The notes: generated from the letters alone by a model not told the origin. A DNA stretch of 64,000 nt from Tersicoccus sp. Bi-70 (GCF_001968825.1 NZ_MIEU01000012.1:62001-126000); one strand, 5' to 3'. Positions 29,046 to 38,124 are shown, counted from the first letter of the stretch. Numbers and translations are program-made.

Positions 29046-29759
29046 ATGACCCGGATCGCCTTCGACGCCGCCACCGTCGAGGTCGGCGGCCGGGTGCTGC
29101 TGCACCCGCTCACGCTCGACCTGACGGAGCGGCGGGTGGCCGTGATCGGCGCCAACGGCTCCGGCAAGTCCACACTGCTCAAACTGGTCGATGCCCTGCA
29201 GGAGCCGACCGCCGGAACCGTGCGCGTCGACGACCTGGACACCCGGGCCTCACCCGCGGCCGTGCGCGCCCGCGTCGGCTTCGTCTTCACCGACCCGGCG
29301 GCCCAGTTGATCATGCCGACGTTGCGCGAGGACGTCGTCCTCTCCCTGCGCCGCTCGGTCCCCCGCCGCGACCGGGCCACCCGAGCCGACCAGGTGCTGG
29401 CCCGGTTCGGCCTGACGGACCTGGCGGACCGCAGCGTCTTCGACCTCTCCGCCGGAGAACGGCAGCTCGGCGCCCTCGCCGTCGTCCTCGCCGTCGACCC
29501 CGCGGTCCTCGTGCTCGACGAGCCGTCCACCCTACTGGACCTACGCAACACGCTGCTGCTGCGGCGCACCCTGGAGGGGCTGGATCAGCAGGTGCTGCTC
29601 AGCACCCATGACCTGGATCTGGCCGCCTCGTGCGAGCGGGTGCTCGTGCTCGAGGGCGGTCGGGTGATCGCCGACGACGCGGGGCCGGCCGCCGTCGCGT
29701 TCTACCGCCGGCGCTGCGACGAGGGACTCCGGCCGGGCCCGTCCGGGACAGCCGCATGA
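29046..29759 (+). CDS. bioM: Biotin ECF transporter ATPase BioM
   Basis: 237-residue single ABC ATPase: Walker A GANGSGKSTLLKLV (about 36-49), FTDPAAQLIMPTLREDV around the Q-loop (ECF-type, with the Gln in PAAQ), signature DLSAGERQLGALA, Walker B LVLDEPSTLLDL and H-loop STHDLDL. The EPST(L)LD and QLIMPT stretches are typical of ECF A components. Powers biotin uptake with BioN and BioY. The stop overlaps the bioN start (ATGA). Confidence 0.92.
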   Translation: MTRIAFDAATVEVGGRVLLHPLTLDLTERRVAVIGANGSGKSTLLKLVDALQEPTAGTVRVDDLDTRASPAAVRARVGFVFTDPAAQLIMPTLREDVVLSLRRSVPRRDRATRADQVLARFGLTDLADRSVFDLSAGERQLGALAVVLAVDPAVLVLDEPSTLLDLRNTLLLRRTLEGLDQQVLLSTHDLDLAASCERVLVLEGGRVIADDAGPAAVAFYRRRCDEGLRPGPSGTAA

Positions 29760-30418
29760 GCGCCGCCCGCGAGCTCGGCGCGTACTGGCCGGGCGACTCC
29801 CCCGTCCACCGGGCACGACTGCGGGTCAAGGCGGTGGCGATGGTGCTGGTCTCGATCGCCGCGGTCCTGGCACGCGATCCGGTGTCCGCGCTGGTGCTGC
29901 TCGCCGCGGTGCTGCTGGTCGCCGGCCTGTCCCGGGTGCCCGCCCGACGCGTGCTCGCGCCCGTCCGCGCCGGCTGGCTGATCCTGCTGATCATCGGGGC
30001 GTACCAGGTGCTCGCCGGCGGTGGCAGCACCGCGAGCGTCGCGCAGGCCGTCGCCGTCGTCGCCGTCCTGCTCGCCGCGATGACGGCCGCCCAGCTGCTC
30101 ACCGCCACGACCCCCACCGGGCGGCTGCTCGACGGGGTCGTGACCGCCGTGCGCCCCCTGCGCCGGCTCGGCGCCGACCCCGACCGGTTCGCCCTCACCA
30201 CCCTGATCGTGCTCCGGTCGATCACGTGGATCGCCGGGGCCTTCGACGACGCCCGGGACGCCGCCGTCGCCCGCGGTCTGCAGCACTCGATACGCGCCCG
30301 GACCCTGCCGGTGATCCTGCGGACCGTCGACCACGCCCAGCGCACCGGGCTCGCACTGGCGGCGCGCGGACTCGGCGACCCGGAACCCGACGAGTCGTCA
30401 CCGACCGACCGGACCTGA
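29756..30418 (+). CDS. bioN: Biotin ECF transporter transmembrane component BioN
   Basis: 220 residues, the T component. About four to five hydrophobic segments between residues 20 and 120, then the cytoplasmic coupling helices with the conserved A-R-G motifs DAAVARGLQ and LALAARGLG that dock on the ATPases. N-terminal YWPGDSPVHRARLRVKAVAM is the usual T-component start. Completes a self-contained bioYMN importer, implying biotin scavenging; no bio synthesis genes are in the window. Transcript probably ends at the hairpin 18 nt downstream. Confidence 0.92.
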   Translation: MSAARELGAYWPGDSPVHRARLRVKAVAMVLVSIAAVLARDPVSALVLLAAVLLVAGLSRVPARRVLAPVRAGWLILLIIGAYQVLAGGGSTASVAQAVAVVAVLLAAMTAAQLLTATTPTGRLLDGVVTAVRPLRRLGADPDRFALTTLIVLRSITWIAGAFDDARDAAVARGLQHSIRARTLPVILRTVDHAQRTGLALAARGLGDPEPDESSPTDRT

Positions 30419-30435
30419 CGGCGACCGGAGACCGG

Positions 30436-30456
30436 TGACGACGACGAGCGTCGTCA
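30436..30456. terminator. Small hairpin between bioN and the convergent acyl-CoA dehydrogenase gene
   Basis: An 8-bp perfect stem TGACGACG with 5-nt loop. Its right arm contains the stop codon of the convergent gene (30454-30456). Short for a terminator, so moderate support. Confidence 0.45.
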
Positions 30457-32451
30457 GTCGACGTGCCGCAGCAGGTTCTCGGTTCGGCTCGGGTGGTCGG
30501 ACGCGTCCGCGATCCACGGGCCGGTGCCCTCCGAGGCGTCGATGATGCCCTCCTCCAGCCAGGTGACGTCACCGGCCAGGACCCGGGCGGCCAGGCGGGC
30601 GTCGCCGTCGTCGGTGTGCTGCCACAGCTCGTCGAAGAAGCGTTCGACCCGCATCCGGGACTGCGCGGCGAAGGCGTCGGCGAGCCGGACGGCGCCGGGC
30701 CCGCGATCGGGACGGGTCCGTTCGAGCTGGTTCGCCCACGTGCAGGCCGCAGCCGTCACGAACAGTTCGGCGCCGATGTCGACGATCCGGCCCAGGAACA
30801 CCTGCTTCTTCTCCAGCCCGGCCTGCCACCGGCCCATCGCGTAGAACGTCTGCCGCGCGAGGCGTCGCGAGCTGCGTTCGACATAGCGCAGGTGCCGGGC
30901 GAGCGGCCCGAACTCACGGAACCCGGTCGGCAGGGTGCCGTCCCCGACGACGAGGCGCGGGAGCCAGGACGCGTAGAAGCCGCTGGCACCGACGGCGGCG
31001 CGCGCCTTCGCGGCCAGGTCCGCGTCCACGTTCGCCAGGTCGCCGGCGGCGCTCAGGTGCGCGTCGACGGCCTCCCGGGCGATCAGCAGGTGCATGATCT
31101 CGGTCGATCCCTCGAAGATCCGGTTGATGCGGGTGTTACGGAGCAGCTGCTCGGCGGGCACCGCGCGCTCCCCGCGGGCGGCCAGCGACGCCGCCGTCTC
31201 GTACCCCCGCCCGCCGCGGATCTGCACCAGTTCGTCCGCGATCCGGTACGCCATCTCGCTGCACCACAGCTTGGCCAGGGCCGCCTCGATGCGGATGTCC
31301 CGGCTCCCGGCGTCGGCGAGCCGCGCGGAGAGCTCGCACGTCGCCTCCATGCCGAATGTGGTGGCGGCGATGAACGCGACCTTCCCGGCGACCGCCTGGT
31401 GCTCCCCCACCGGGTGGCCCCACTGCACGCGCGCCCCGGACCACTCGCGCGCGATCTTCAGCGACCACTTGGCGCCCGCGGTGCAGATCGCCGGGATGGA
31501 GAGCCGCCCGGTGTTCAGCGTCGTCAGCGCGATCTTCAGGCCCTGCCCCTCGGCCCCGAGCCGGTCGGCCGCCGACACCCGGACCCGGTGGAACCGGGTG
31601 ACGCCGTTCTCGATGCCGCGCAGGCCCATGAAGGCGTTGCGGTGCTCCACGGTGAGACCCGGCACGTCCGTCTCGACGACGAAGGCGCTGATGCCGCCCG
31701 GGTGCTCGCCGGTGGCATCGGTGTGCGGGGGGACCCGGGCCATCACGACGACGAGGTCGGCGATCACCCCGTTGGTGGTCCAGAGCTTGACGCCGTCGAT
31801 CAGGTAGTCCCCGTCCCCGGTGGGCGTCGCGATGGTGCCCAGGCGCGCCGGGTCGGATCCGACGTCGGGCTCGGTGAGCAGGAACGCCGTGACGGCGCCC
31901 CGGGCGCAGCGCGGCAGGAACCGCTGCTTCTGCTTCTCGGTGCCGAACACCTTGACGGGTTCCGGGACGCCGATGGACTGGTGGGCCGAGAGCAGGGCGC
32001 CGAGGCTCGGGTGCACGGAGCCGACCAGCGTCAGCGCCCGCCCGTACACGGTGAGGCTGAGGCCGAGGCCCCCGTACTCGCGGGGGATCTTCATGCCGAA
32101 CATGCCGAGCTCGGCCAGCCGGCGCAGGTATTCGTCCGGGATCCGTGCCTCCCGCTCGATCAGCTGCCCGTCGAGCTGCTCGCACAGCACCCGCAGCCGG
32201 GCGAGGAACTCCGCGCCCTCCTCGTCGGCGCGCGGGTCTCCCGTGGGGAACGGGTGGATCAGCCCGAGGTCGAGGTGGCCGAGGTAGAGGCCCCGGGCGA
32301 AGCTCGGCCGGTCCCAGCGGGTCTCCCGGGCCGCCTCCGCGACGGCGCGGGCCCGCTTCTCGGTGACCGGTGCTTCGCCGTCCGGGCTCTGCTCACCCGG
32401 GCCGCGCTGGTCGTGTCCGTCCTGGGACGATCGCTGGGTCTGCACGCCCAT
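30454..32451 (-). CDS. Acyl-CoA dehydrogenase, FadE10-like
   Basis: 665 residues, long-form dehydrogenase: extra N-terminal ~90 residues, an acyl-CoA dehydrogenase core with KIPREYGGLGLS (about 120), FLLTEPDVGSDPARL (about 190-205), LWTTNGVIADLVVVMAR, the FAD-domain RGGRGYE, the catalytic-Glu motif RIFEGSTEIMHLLIARE (Glu near 445), and a C-terminal helical domain of ~190 residues like that of very-long-chain enzymes and mycobacterial FadE10. Oxidises acyl-CoA to enoyl-CoA using FAD; the exact chain length is unknown. The first 30 residues (QRSSQDGHDQRGPGEQS) look disordered. TAGCAT at 32500-32505 is a probable -10 box, with GAGGG/AAAGGGG before the ATG. Confidence 0.87.
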   Translation of the reverse strand: MGVQTQRSSQDGHDQRGPGEQSPDGEAPVTEKRARAVAEAARETRWDRPSFARGLYLGHLDLGLIHPFPTGDPRADEEGAEFLARLRVLCEQLDGQLIEREARIPDEYLRRLAELGMFGMKIPREYGGLGLSLTVYGRALTLVGSVHPSLGALLSAHQSIGVPEPVKVFGTEKQKQRFLPRCARGAVTAFLLTEPDVGSDPARLGTIATPTGDGDYLIDGVKLWTTNGVIADLVVVMARVPPHTDATGEHPGGISAFVVETDVPGLTVEHRNAFMGLRGIENGVTRFHRVRVSAADRLGAEGQGLKIALTTLNTGRLSIPAICTAGAKWSLKIAREWSGARVQWGHPVGEHQAVAGKVAFIAATTFGMEATCELSARLADAGSRDIRIEAALAKLWCSEMAYRIADELVQIRGGRGYETAASLAARGERAVPAEQLLRNTRINRIFEGSTEIMHLLIAREAVDAHLSAAGDLANVDADLAAKARAAVGASGFYASWLPRLVVGDGTLPTGFREFGPLARHLRYVERSSRRLARQTFYAMGRWQAGLEKKQVFLGRIVDIGAELFVTAAACTWANQLERTRPDRGPGAVRLADAFAAQSRMRVERFFDELWQHTDDGDARLAARVLAGDVTWLEEGIIDASEGTGPWIADASDHPSRTENLLRHVD

Positions 32452-32499
32452 GGCGTGCCCCTTTCCCTCGGGGCCGGCCCGGATCGCCGGCGTGGCCCC

Positions 32500-32505
32500 A
32501 TGCTA
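32500..32505 (-). promoter_or_regulatory. Candidate -10 box for the acyl-CoA dehydrogenase gene
   Basis: TAGCAT on the minus strand; predicted +1 near 32493 gives a ~42-nt leader containing GAGGG and AAAGGGG. Confidence 0.45.
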
Positions 32506-32581
32506 CGCACGGACCGACAGTGCGCGACAGGGCACGGGAGGGCGCGAGGCCGGTACCGGTGCCGGGCCGCTGCCTGCCCAC

Positions 32582-32587
32582 TAGGGT
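32582..32587 (+). promoter_or_regulatory. Leaderless -10 box for the metallopeptidase gene
   Basis: TAGGGT exactly 6 nt before the ATG at 32594, so +1 is the A of the start codon. Confidence 0.6.
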
Positions 32588-32593
32588 GTGCTC

Positions 32594-33493
32594 ATGAGCT
32601 TCGATGCGGGGTCCCAGCTGGACCCGTCCCAGGTCAGTGATTCCCGCGGCGGGGGCGGCGGGATCGGCCGTGGCGGCCTGGTGGCCGGCGGCGGGATCGG
32701 CGGGCTCGTGATCGCGCTGATCGCCGTCATGCTGGGCCTCAACCCCGGCGACATCGAGGGCACCAACAACGCGCCCGCGCAGGACCAGCCCAGCGCCGTC
32801 AGCTCGTCGCTCTCCTCCTGCCAGACGGGCCAGCAGGCCAACCAGCGCAGCGACTGCCGCGTCGTGGCCACCGTCAACAGCCTCAACCAGTTCTGGGCGG
32901 CCTACCTGCCGAAGTACGACGTGAACTACACCCGGCCGAAGGCGCAGCTGTTCACCAACCGGGTCAGCACCGGCTGCGGCACGGCGTCCAGCTCCACCGG
33001 GCCGTTCTACTGCCCCACCGACAAGACGGCCTACTTCGACCTGAGCTTCTTCTCCCTGCTCCAGCAGCAGTTCGACACGAAGGGCGGCCCGCTCGCCGAG
33101 GAATACGTCGTCGCCCACGAGTTCGGGCACCACATCCAGGACCTGCTCGGCACCCTGGACTATGCCCAGCGGGACCCGCAGGGCGCGGAGTCCGGTGCCG
33201 TCCGGGTGGAGCTGCAGGCCGACTGCTACGCGGGCCTGTGGGCTCGGCACGCCTCCAGCGACCAGAACTCCGGTCCCGTCTCCCTCGATCCCATCTCGCA
33301 GCAGCAGCTCGCGCAGGCACTCGACGCGGCGGGCAAGATCGGCGACGACAAGATCCAGACGAAGGCCCAGGGCTACACCCAGCCCGAGACCTACACGCAC
33401 GGCACCGGCGAGCAGCGGCAGCGCTGGTTCACGACCGGCTACCAGACCGGCGACATCACCCGCTGCGACACGCTCCGCGCCTCGCAGCTGTAG
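32594..33493 (+). CDS. Neutral zinc metallopeptidase (YpfJ/KPN_02809 family), membrane-anchored
   Basis: 299 residues. A Gly-rich start (SRGGGGGIGRGGLVAGGG) leads into one transmembrane helix (about 30-49), then an extracytoplasmic catalytic domain. Zinc motif HEFGHH at residues 175-180 (His175, Glu176, His179), preceded by AYFDLSFFSLL and followed by ELQADCYAGLWA, which supplies the third ligand. Four Cys (SCQTGQQ..DC, GCGTAS..YC) may form disulfides outside the cell. Family function is not well defined; a role in cell-envelope protein processing is inferred. The start is set by the leaderless -10 box; the in-frame GTG two codons upstream would fall before +1. Confidence 0.88.
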   Translation: MSFDAGSQLDPSQVSDSRGGGGGIGRGGLVAGGGIGGLVIALIAVMLGLNPGDIEGTNNAPAQDQPSAVSSSLSSCQTGQQANQRSDCRVVATVNSLNQFWAAYLPKYDVNYTRPKAQLFTNRVSTGCGTASSSTGPFYCPTDKTAYFDLSFFSLLQQQFDTKGGPLAEEYVVAHEFGHHIQDLLGTLDYAQRDPQGAESGAVRVELQADCYAGLWARHASSDQNSGPVSLDPISQQQLAQALDAAGKIGDDKIQTKAQGYTQPETYTHGTGEQRQRWFTTGYQTGDITRCDTLRASQL

Positions 33494-33521
33494 CGCCGGT
33501 CCGGGCGTCCCGGCCCCGGAC

Positions 33522-33568
33522 ACGACGACGCCCCGGGCGGTCCAGGGACCGCACCGGGGCGTCGTCGT
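33522..33568. terminator. Large two-part hairpin terminator between metallopeptidase and sufT
   Basis: A 15-bp outer stem (ACGACGACGCCCCGG) and a 7-bp inner stem (GCGGTCC) separated by a single bulged A. It lies between convergent genes and 13 nt from the sufT stop, so it can end both transcripts. Confidence 0.8.
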
Positions 33569-33581
33569 TCGTGCGTCGGTC

Positions 33582-33938
33582 TCAGATGTTGAAGCCGAGG
33601 GCCCGCATCTGATCGCGGCCGTCCTCGGTGATCCGGTCCGGACCCCACGGCGGCATCCAGACCCAGTTCAGCCGCCACTCGTCGACCATGCTGTCCAGCG
33701 CCTGCCCGACCTGCTCCTCGAGCACGTCGGTCAGCGGGCAGGCCGCGGTGGTCAGCGTCAGGTCGATGAGCAGGGCGCCGTCGTCGGCGTACTTGAGGCC
33801 GTACAGCAGGCCCAGGTCGACGACGTTGACACCGAGCTCGGGGTCGATGACGTCCTTGAGCGCCTCCTCGACGTCCTCCAGGCTCGTCTGGGAGGCGGGA
33901 GCGGCGGGAGCGGCGGGCGTGGCCGGGGTCTCGGTCAT
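33582..33938 (-). CDS. sufT: SufT / MIP18-family Fe-S assembly factor (DUF59)
   Basis: 118 residues. After an Ala/Pro-rich start come EEALKDVIDPELGVNVVDLG (DPE motif) and LTLTTAACPLTDVLEEQV with the single conserved Cys used in Fe-S cluster handling, then VWMPPWGPDRI. SufT helps mature Fe-S proteins under high demand. Last gene of the suf operon. The ATG at 33938 is chosen because GGGGAAG precedes it by 9 nt; a GTG at 33947 would overlap the sufC stop. Ends 13 nt before a strong hairpin. Confidence 0.92.
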   Translation of the reverse strand: MTETPATPAAPAAPASQTSLEDVEEALKDVIDPELGVNVVDLGLLYGLKYADDGALLIDLTLTTAACPLTDVLEEQVGQALDSMVDEWRLNWVWMPPWGPDRITEDGRDQMRALGFNI

Positions 33939-33943
33939 GCCGG

Positions 33944-34705
33944 TCACTTCCCCGCCGGGGTGAGGAAGCGGTCGTAGCCCTCGTCCTCGAGGCGGTCGGC
34001 GAGCTCGGCGCCGCCCTCCTCGGCCACCCGGCCGTCCACGAACACGTGGACGAAGTCGGGCTTGATGTAGCGCAGGATGCGGGTGTAGTGGGTGATCAGC
34101 AGGGTGCCCATGCCGCCGGCGGCCTGGGCCCGGTTGACGCCCTCGGAGACGACCTTCAGCGCGTCCACGTCGAGGCCGGAGTCGGTCTCGTCGAGGATCG
34201 CGAACTTCGGCTTGAAGAGCTCGAGCTGGAGGATCTCGACACGCTTCTTCTCGCCGCCGGAGAAGCCCTCGTTGACGTTGCGGTGGGCGAAGTCGGCGTC
34301 GATGCGCAGCTGGCCCATCGCCTCGCGGACCTCCTTGGTCCAGGTCCGCAGGGACGGCGCGTCGCCGTCGATCGCGGTCTTGGCGGTCCGCAGGAAGTTC
34401 GTCATGGTCACGCCCGGCACCTCGACCGGGTACTGCATGGCGAGGAACAGACCGGCGCGGGCGCGCTCGTCGACGCTCATCGCGAGGACGTCCTCGCCGT
34501 CGAGGGTGATCGAGCCGCCGTCGACGTGGTAGCGGGGGTGGCCGGCGATGGTCGAGGCGAGGGTGGACTTGCCGGAACCGTTCGGACCCATGATGGCGTG
34601 CGTCTCACCGGTCGTCACGGACAGGTTCACGCCCTTGAGGATCTCCTTGGTGCCCTGCTCGGTCTCGATGCTGACCTTCAGATCCCGGATGTCGAGAGTG
34701 GACAT
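33944..34705 (-). CDS. sufC: SufC, Fe-S cluster assembly ATPase
   Basis: 253 residues, ABC-type soluble ATPase: Walker A GPNGSGKSTLA (about 39-49), SufC-specific GLFLAMQYPVEVPGV at the Q-loop, signature FSGGEKKRVEILQLELF, and Walker B AILDETDSGLDVDALK (ETDSGLD is the SufC signature), H-loop ITHYTRIL. Drives conformational change in the SufBCD scaffold. It follows the Rieske gene by 67 nt with a GGAGAC ribosome-binding site; same operon as sufB and sufD. Confidence 0.96.
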   Translation of the reverse strand: MSTLDIRDLKVSIETEQGTKEILKGVNLSVTTGETHAIMGPNGSGKSTLASTIAGHPRYHVDGGSITLDGEDVLAMSVDERARAGLFLAMQYPVEVPGVTMTNFLRTAKTAIDGDAPSLRTWTKEVREAMGQLRIDADFAHRNVNEGFSGGEKKRVEILQLELFKPKFAILDETDSGLDVDALKVVSEGVNRAQAAGGMGTLLITHYTRILRYIKPDFVHVFVDGRVAEEGGAELADRLEDEGYDRFLTPAGK

Positions 34706-34772
34706 GGGGTTCGCTGTCTCCTTGATGTCTCGGTGGTTCAGTGGCGTTGGGTGGGCGCGGGGCCCGGATGTC

Positions 34773-35114
34773 TCAGGTGAGCGCGGCGTCGTTGGTGATG
34801 GTGGCCGTGTCGACCCACACCGCGCCGTCCTCGATCGCGAGGGCGAAGACCGGCACCGGCTCGTACGCCGGCAGGCTCAACGGTTCTCCGGTGCGCAGGT
34901 CGAACTGGCTGCCGTGGCCCCAGCACTCGATCGCGCAGCCCTCGACGTCGCCCTCCGCGAGGGAGACCTGCCCGTGGGAGCAGGTGTCGGCGAGGGCGTG
35001 CAGATCCCCGTCGGAGTCGCGGGCGACGACGACGGGGTAGCCGCCGACGAGCACGCGCACCGCGGCACCGGACGCGATGTCCTCGGCGCGGGCGACGAGC
35101 TCACCGGCGGGCAT
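34773..35114 (-). CDS. Rieske [2Fe-2S] ferredoxin-like protein in the suf operon
   Basis: 113 residues. The Rieske cluster ligands are present as CSHGQVSL (C-x-H, about 43-45) and CWGHGSQF (C-x2-H, about 63-66) with the expected spacing, then the LPAYEPVPVFAL C-terminal strand. This is the non-haem oxygenase-type ferredoxin regularly found between sufD and sufC in actinobacteria; an electron-donor or Fe-S-recipient role in assembly is plausible but not proven. ATG shares a base with the sufD TGA (TGATG), so it is translated with sufD. Confidence 0.9.
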   Translation of the reverse strand: MPAGELVARAEDIASGAAVRVLVGGYPVVVARDSDGDLHALADTCSHGQVSLAEGDVEGCAIECWGHGSQFDLRTGEPLSLPAYEPVPVFALAIEDGAVWVDTATITNDAALT

Positions 35115-36655
35115 CAGAGATTCCCGGCGTTCAGTTCGTCCTCGAGGGCCGCCATCAGGCGCTCCTCGATCTGGGCGACGCCGATCTGCTGGACGATCTC
35201 GTTGAGGAAGCCACGCACCACGAGCCGCCGTGCGGTGGCCTCGTCGATGCCGCGGGCCATCAGGTAGAACAGCTGCTCGTCGTCGAACCGGCCGGTGGCG
35301 CTGGCGTGGCCGGCACCCTCGATCAGGCCCGTCTCGATTTCCAGGTTCGGCACCGAGTCGGCGCGGGCGCCGTCGGTGAGGACCAGGTTGCGGTTCATCT
35401 CGTAGGTGTCGGTGCCCTCGGCCTCGGGCCGGATCAGCACGTCGCCGACCCACACGGTGTGCGCGTCCTTGCCCTGCAGCGCGCCCTTGTAGGTGACCCG
35501 CGACTTGCAGTTCGGCTGCGCGTGGTCGACGAAGAGCCGCTGCTCGAGGTGCTGCCCGGCGTCCGCGAAGTACAGGCCGTACATCTCGACGTCGCCGCCG
35601 GGACCGGCGTACCGGGTGGACGGGGTGAGCCGCACGACGTCGCCGCCGAGGCTGACCGCGACATGCTTGAGGTGGGCGTCCCGGCCCACGCGGGCCTGCT
35701 GCGAGCTCACGTGCACGCTGTCGTCGGCCCAGCCCTGCAGGGACACGACGGTCAGGTCCGCCCCGTCCCCGAGCCGGATCTCCACGTTCTGCGCGAGCGT
35801 GGCGGAGCCCTGGTGGTCGAGCACGACGACGGCACGGGAGTGCCGCTCCGCGTCGATGACCAGGTGGGAGGCGGCCGGGTCGAGCGAGGACCCGGTGACC
35901 TGCACGTGCAGGTAGCCGGCGACCTCGGTCTCGACCGGCACGGTGAGCACGGTGGCCTCGGTGAAGGCGCTCCACGCGTTGGCGGAGACCCGGTCCTCGG
36001 GAACCCCGCCGATGCCGATGCGGGTGTCGTCACGGCCCACGGTCTCGACCCGGACGGAGTCCAGAACAGCAGCGTCCAGAACGGCAGCGTCGAGCACCGC
36101 AGCGTCGAGCGCCGCGGTGTCCGGGTCGGCGTCCGAGCCGGAGACGACGACGTCGGTCCGGCGCCCGGTCACGACGACCTCGGGGGCGGGCCCGGTCAGC
36201 TCGGCCTTCTCCAGACCGCGCAGGCGGGGCAGCGGCGTGAACCGCCAGTCCTCCTCGCGGCCGGTCAGCTCGGGGAAGTCCTCGACCCGGTAGGACGTGA
36301 GCCGTCCGGCGCGGGACGAGTCGGGGATGCCGTAACCGCCCCCGTGGGAGTGCTTCTTCGCGCCGTGCTGCTCGGTGCCGTGATCCTCCTCCGCCAGCGG
36401 CGCGGAGTCCGTCCCGAACGACGGGTCGGTGCCCTGGTCTGCGGTGCCGTCGACGACGGCGGCCTCGTCCCCGGTGACGGCCGTGCCCTCGCCGGCCTCG
36501 GCGAGGACCACGTCGTCGGCGAGCTTCTCGCCCTCCAGGCTCATGCCGGGGATCGCCACGCGGGCATCCCCGACCTCGACGCCGTCGACCTGCTCGGCCG
36601 CCTCCGTGTCGATGTCGTTCTCGGTGGTGATATCGGTGGTGTTCGTCTCGGCCAT
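35114..36655 (-). CDS. sufD: SufD, Fe-S cluster scaffold subunit, with long acidic N-terminal extension
   Basis: 513 residues against ~400 usual. The extra ~95 N-terminal residues (ITTENDIDTEAAEQVDGVEV and further Asp/Glu-rich sequence ending KKHSHGGG) are acidic and probably disordered. The normal start SRAGRLTSYRVEDFPELTGR and DWRFTPLPRL follow, then the beta-helix domain and the conserved C-terminus (CKSRVTYKGALQGK, RFDDEQLFYLMARGI, EIVQQIGV). Between them is a repeated pentapeptide AAVLD (residues ~180-198) encoded by four tandem 15-bp units. Pairs with SufB and SufC in the scaffold. The ATG is 2 nt after the sufB stop. Confidence 0.92.
   Translation of the reverse strand: MAETNTTDITTENDIDTEAAEQVDGVEVGDARVAIPGMSLEGEKLADDVVLAEAGEGTAVTGDEAAVVDGTADQGTDPSFGTDSAPLAEEDHGTEQHGAKKHSHGGGYGIPDSSRAGRLTSYRVEDFPELTGREEDWRFTPLPRLRGLEKAELTGPAPEVVVTGRRTDVVVSGSDADPDTAALDAAVLDAAVLDAAVLDSVRVETVGRDDTRIGIGGVPEDRVSANAWSAFTEATVLTVPVETEVAGYLHVQVTGSSLDPAASHLVIDAERHSRAVVVLDHQGSATLAQNVEIRLGDGADLTVVSLQGWADDSVHVSSQQARVGRDAHLKHVAVSLGGDVVRLTPSTRYAGPGGDVEMYGLYFADAGQHLEQRLFVDHAQPNCKSRVTYKGALQGKDAHTVWVGDVLIRPEAEGTDTYEMNRNLVLTDGARADSVPNLEIETGLIEGAGHASATGRFDDEQLFYLMARGIDEATARRLVVRGFLNEIVQQIGVAQIEERLMAALEDELNAGNL
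36059..36118 (-). repeat. Four tandem 15-bp units inside sufD (DAAVL minisatellite)
   Basis: Plus-strand units GTCCAGAACAGCAGC (36059), GTCCAGAACGGCAGC (36074), GTCGAGCACCGCAGC (36089) and GTCGAGCGCCGCGGT (36104) follow without gaps. Each encodes five residues of the AAVLD repeat, so gain or loss of a unit keeps the frame. Confidence 0.9.
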
Positions 36656-36657
36656 CC

Positions 36658-38124
36658 TCAGCCCACGGACCCTTCCATCTGCAGTTCGATCAGCCGGTTC
36701 AGCTCGAGCGCGTACTCCATCGGCAGCTCCCGCGCGATCGGCTCGATGAAGCCGCGCACGATCATCGCCATCGCCTCGGTCTCGGGCATGCCGCGGGACA
36801 TCAGGTAGAACAGCTGCTCCTCGCTGACCTTGGACACCGTCGCCTCGTGACCGAGGGTGACGTCGTCCTCCCGGATGTCGATGTACGGGTACGTGTCGGA
36901 GCGGGAGATCGTGTCCACGAGCAGGGCGTCGCACACCACGGAGTTCTTGCTGTGCTTGGCGCCCTCCCGGACCTGGACGAGGCCGCGGTACGCCGCCCGG
37001 CCGCCGCCGCGGGCGACCGACTTGGAGACGATCGAGCTCGAGGTGTTCGGCGCGATGTGCACCATCTTCGACCCGGTGTCCTGGTGCTGACCCTCGCCGG
37101 CGAAGGCGATGGACAGGGTCTCGCCGCGGGCGTGCTCCCCGACCATGTAGACGGCCGGGTACTTCATGGTGACCTTGGACCCGATGTTGCCGTCGATCCA
37201 CTCCATGGTGGCGCCCTCGTGGGCGATGGCCCGCTTGGTCACCAGGTTGTACACGTTGGTCGACCAGTTCTGGATGGTCGTGTACCGGACCCGGGAGCCC
37301 TTCTTGCAGATGATCTCGACGACGGCGCTGTGCAGCGAGTCCGACTGGTAGATCGGGGCGGTGCAGCCCTCGATGTAGTGGACGTAGGAGTCCTCGTCGG
37401 CGATGATCAGCGTCCGCTCGAACTGGCCCATGTTCTCGGTGTTGATCCGGAAGTAGGCCTGCAGCGGAATCTCGACGTGCACGCCCTTGGGCACGTACAC
37501 GAAGGACCCACCGGACCACACCGCGGTATTCAGCGACGCGAACTTGTTGTCACCGGCGGGGATGACCGTGCCGAAGTACTCCTCGAAGAACTCGGGGTGC
37601 TCCTTCAGCGCGGTGTCGGTGTCCATGAAGATGACGCCCTGCTGCTCCAGGTCCTCGCGGATCTGGTGGTAGACGACCTCGGACTCGTACTGCGCCGCGA
37701 CGCCGGCGACGAGCCGGTTCCGCTCGGCCTCGGGGATGCCGAGGCGCTCGTACGTGTTGCGGATGTCCTCGGGCAGCTCCTCCCAGGAGCCGGCCTGCTT
37801 CTCCGTGGACCGGACGAAGTACTTGATGTTGTCGAAGTCGATGCCCGAGAGGTCCGACCCCCACAGCGGCATCGGCTTGCGGTCGAAGTACTTCAGACCC
37901 TTCAGCCGCAGGTCCAGCATCCACTGGGGCTCGTTCTTCTTGCCCGAGATGTCGCGCACGACGTCCGCGTCGACGCCGCGGCGTGCCGAAGCGCCCGCGG
38001 TGTCCGTGTCGGCCCAGCCGTACTCGTAGGCGCCCAGACCCTTCAGCTGTGGGTTCTTCTCGAGCACCTCGGTGATCGTGGTGTCGCGCTCGCCCGTGCG
38101 GTCACGGGCCATCTGCTCCGTCAT
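36658..38124 (-). CDS. sufB: SufB, Fe-S cluster scaffold subunit
   Basis: 488 residues, standard length. Conserved stretches: [56 protein letters not shown] (the cluster-relevant Cys in EGCTAP), [31 protein letters not shown], and [20 protein letters not shown]. Forms the SufBCD complex on which Fe-S clusters are built. A strong ribosome-binding site AGGAGGAGG lies just upstream of the ATG. The 116-nt gap after sufR holds no terminator that I can see, so sufR and sufB are probably co-transcribed. Followed after 2 nt by sufD. Confidence 0.97.
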   Translation of the reverse strand: MTEQMARDRTGERDTTITEVLEKNPQLKGLGAYEYGWADTDTAGASARRGVDADVVRDISGKKNEPQWMLDLRLKGLKYFDRKPMPLWGSDLSGIDFDNIKYFVRSTEKQAGSWEELPEDIRNTYERLGIPEAERNRLVAGVAAQYESEVVYHQIREDLEQQGVIFMDTDTALKEHPEFFEEYFGTVIPAGDNKFASLNTAVWSGGSFVYVPKGVHVEIPLQAYFRINTENMGQFERTLIIADEDSYVHYIEGCTAPIYQSDSLHSAVVEIICKKGSRVRYTTIQNWSTNVYNLVTKRAIAHEGATMEWIDGNIGSKVTMKYPAVYMVGEHARGETLSIAFAGEGQHQDTGSKMVHIAPNTSSSIVSKSVARGGGRAAYRGLVQVREGAKHSKNSVVCDALLVDTISRSDTYPYIDIREDDVTLGHEATVSKVSEEQLFYLMSRGMPETEAMAMIVRGFIEPIARELPMEYALELNRLIELQMEGSVG

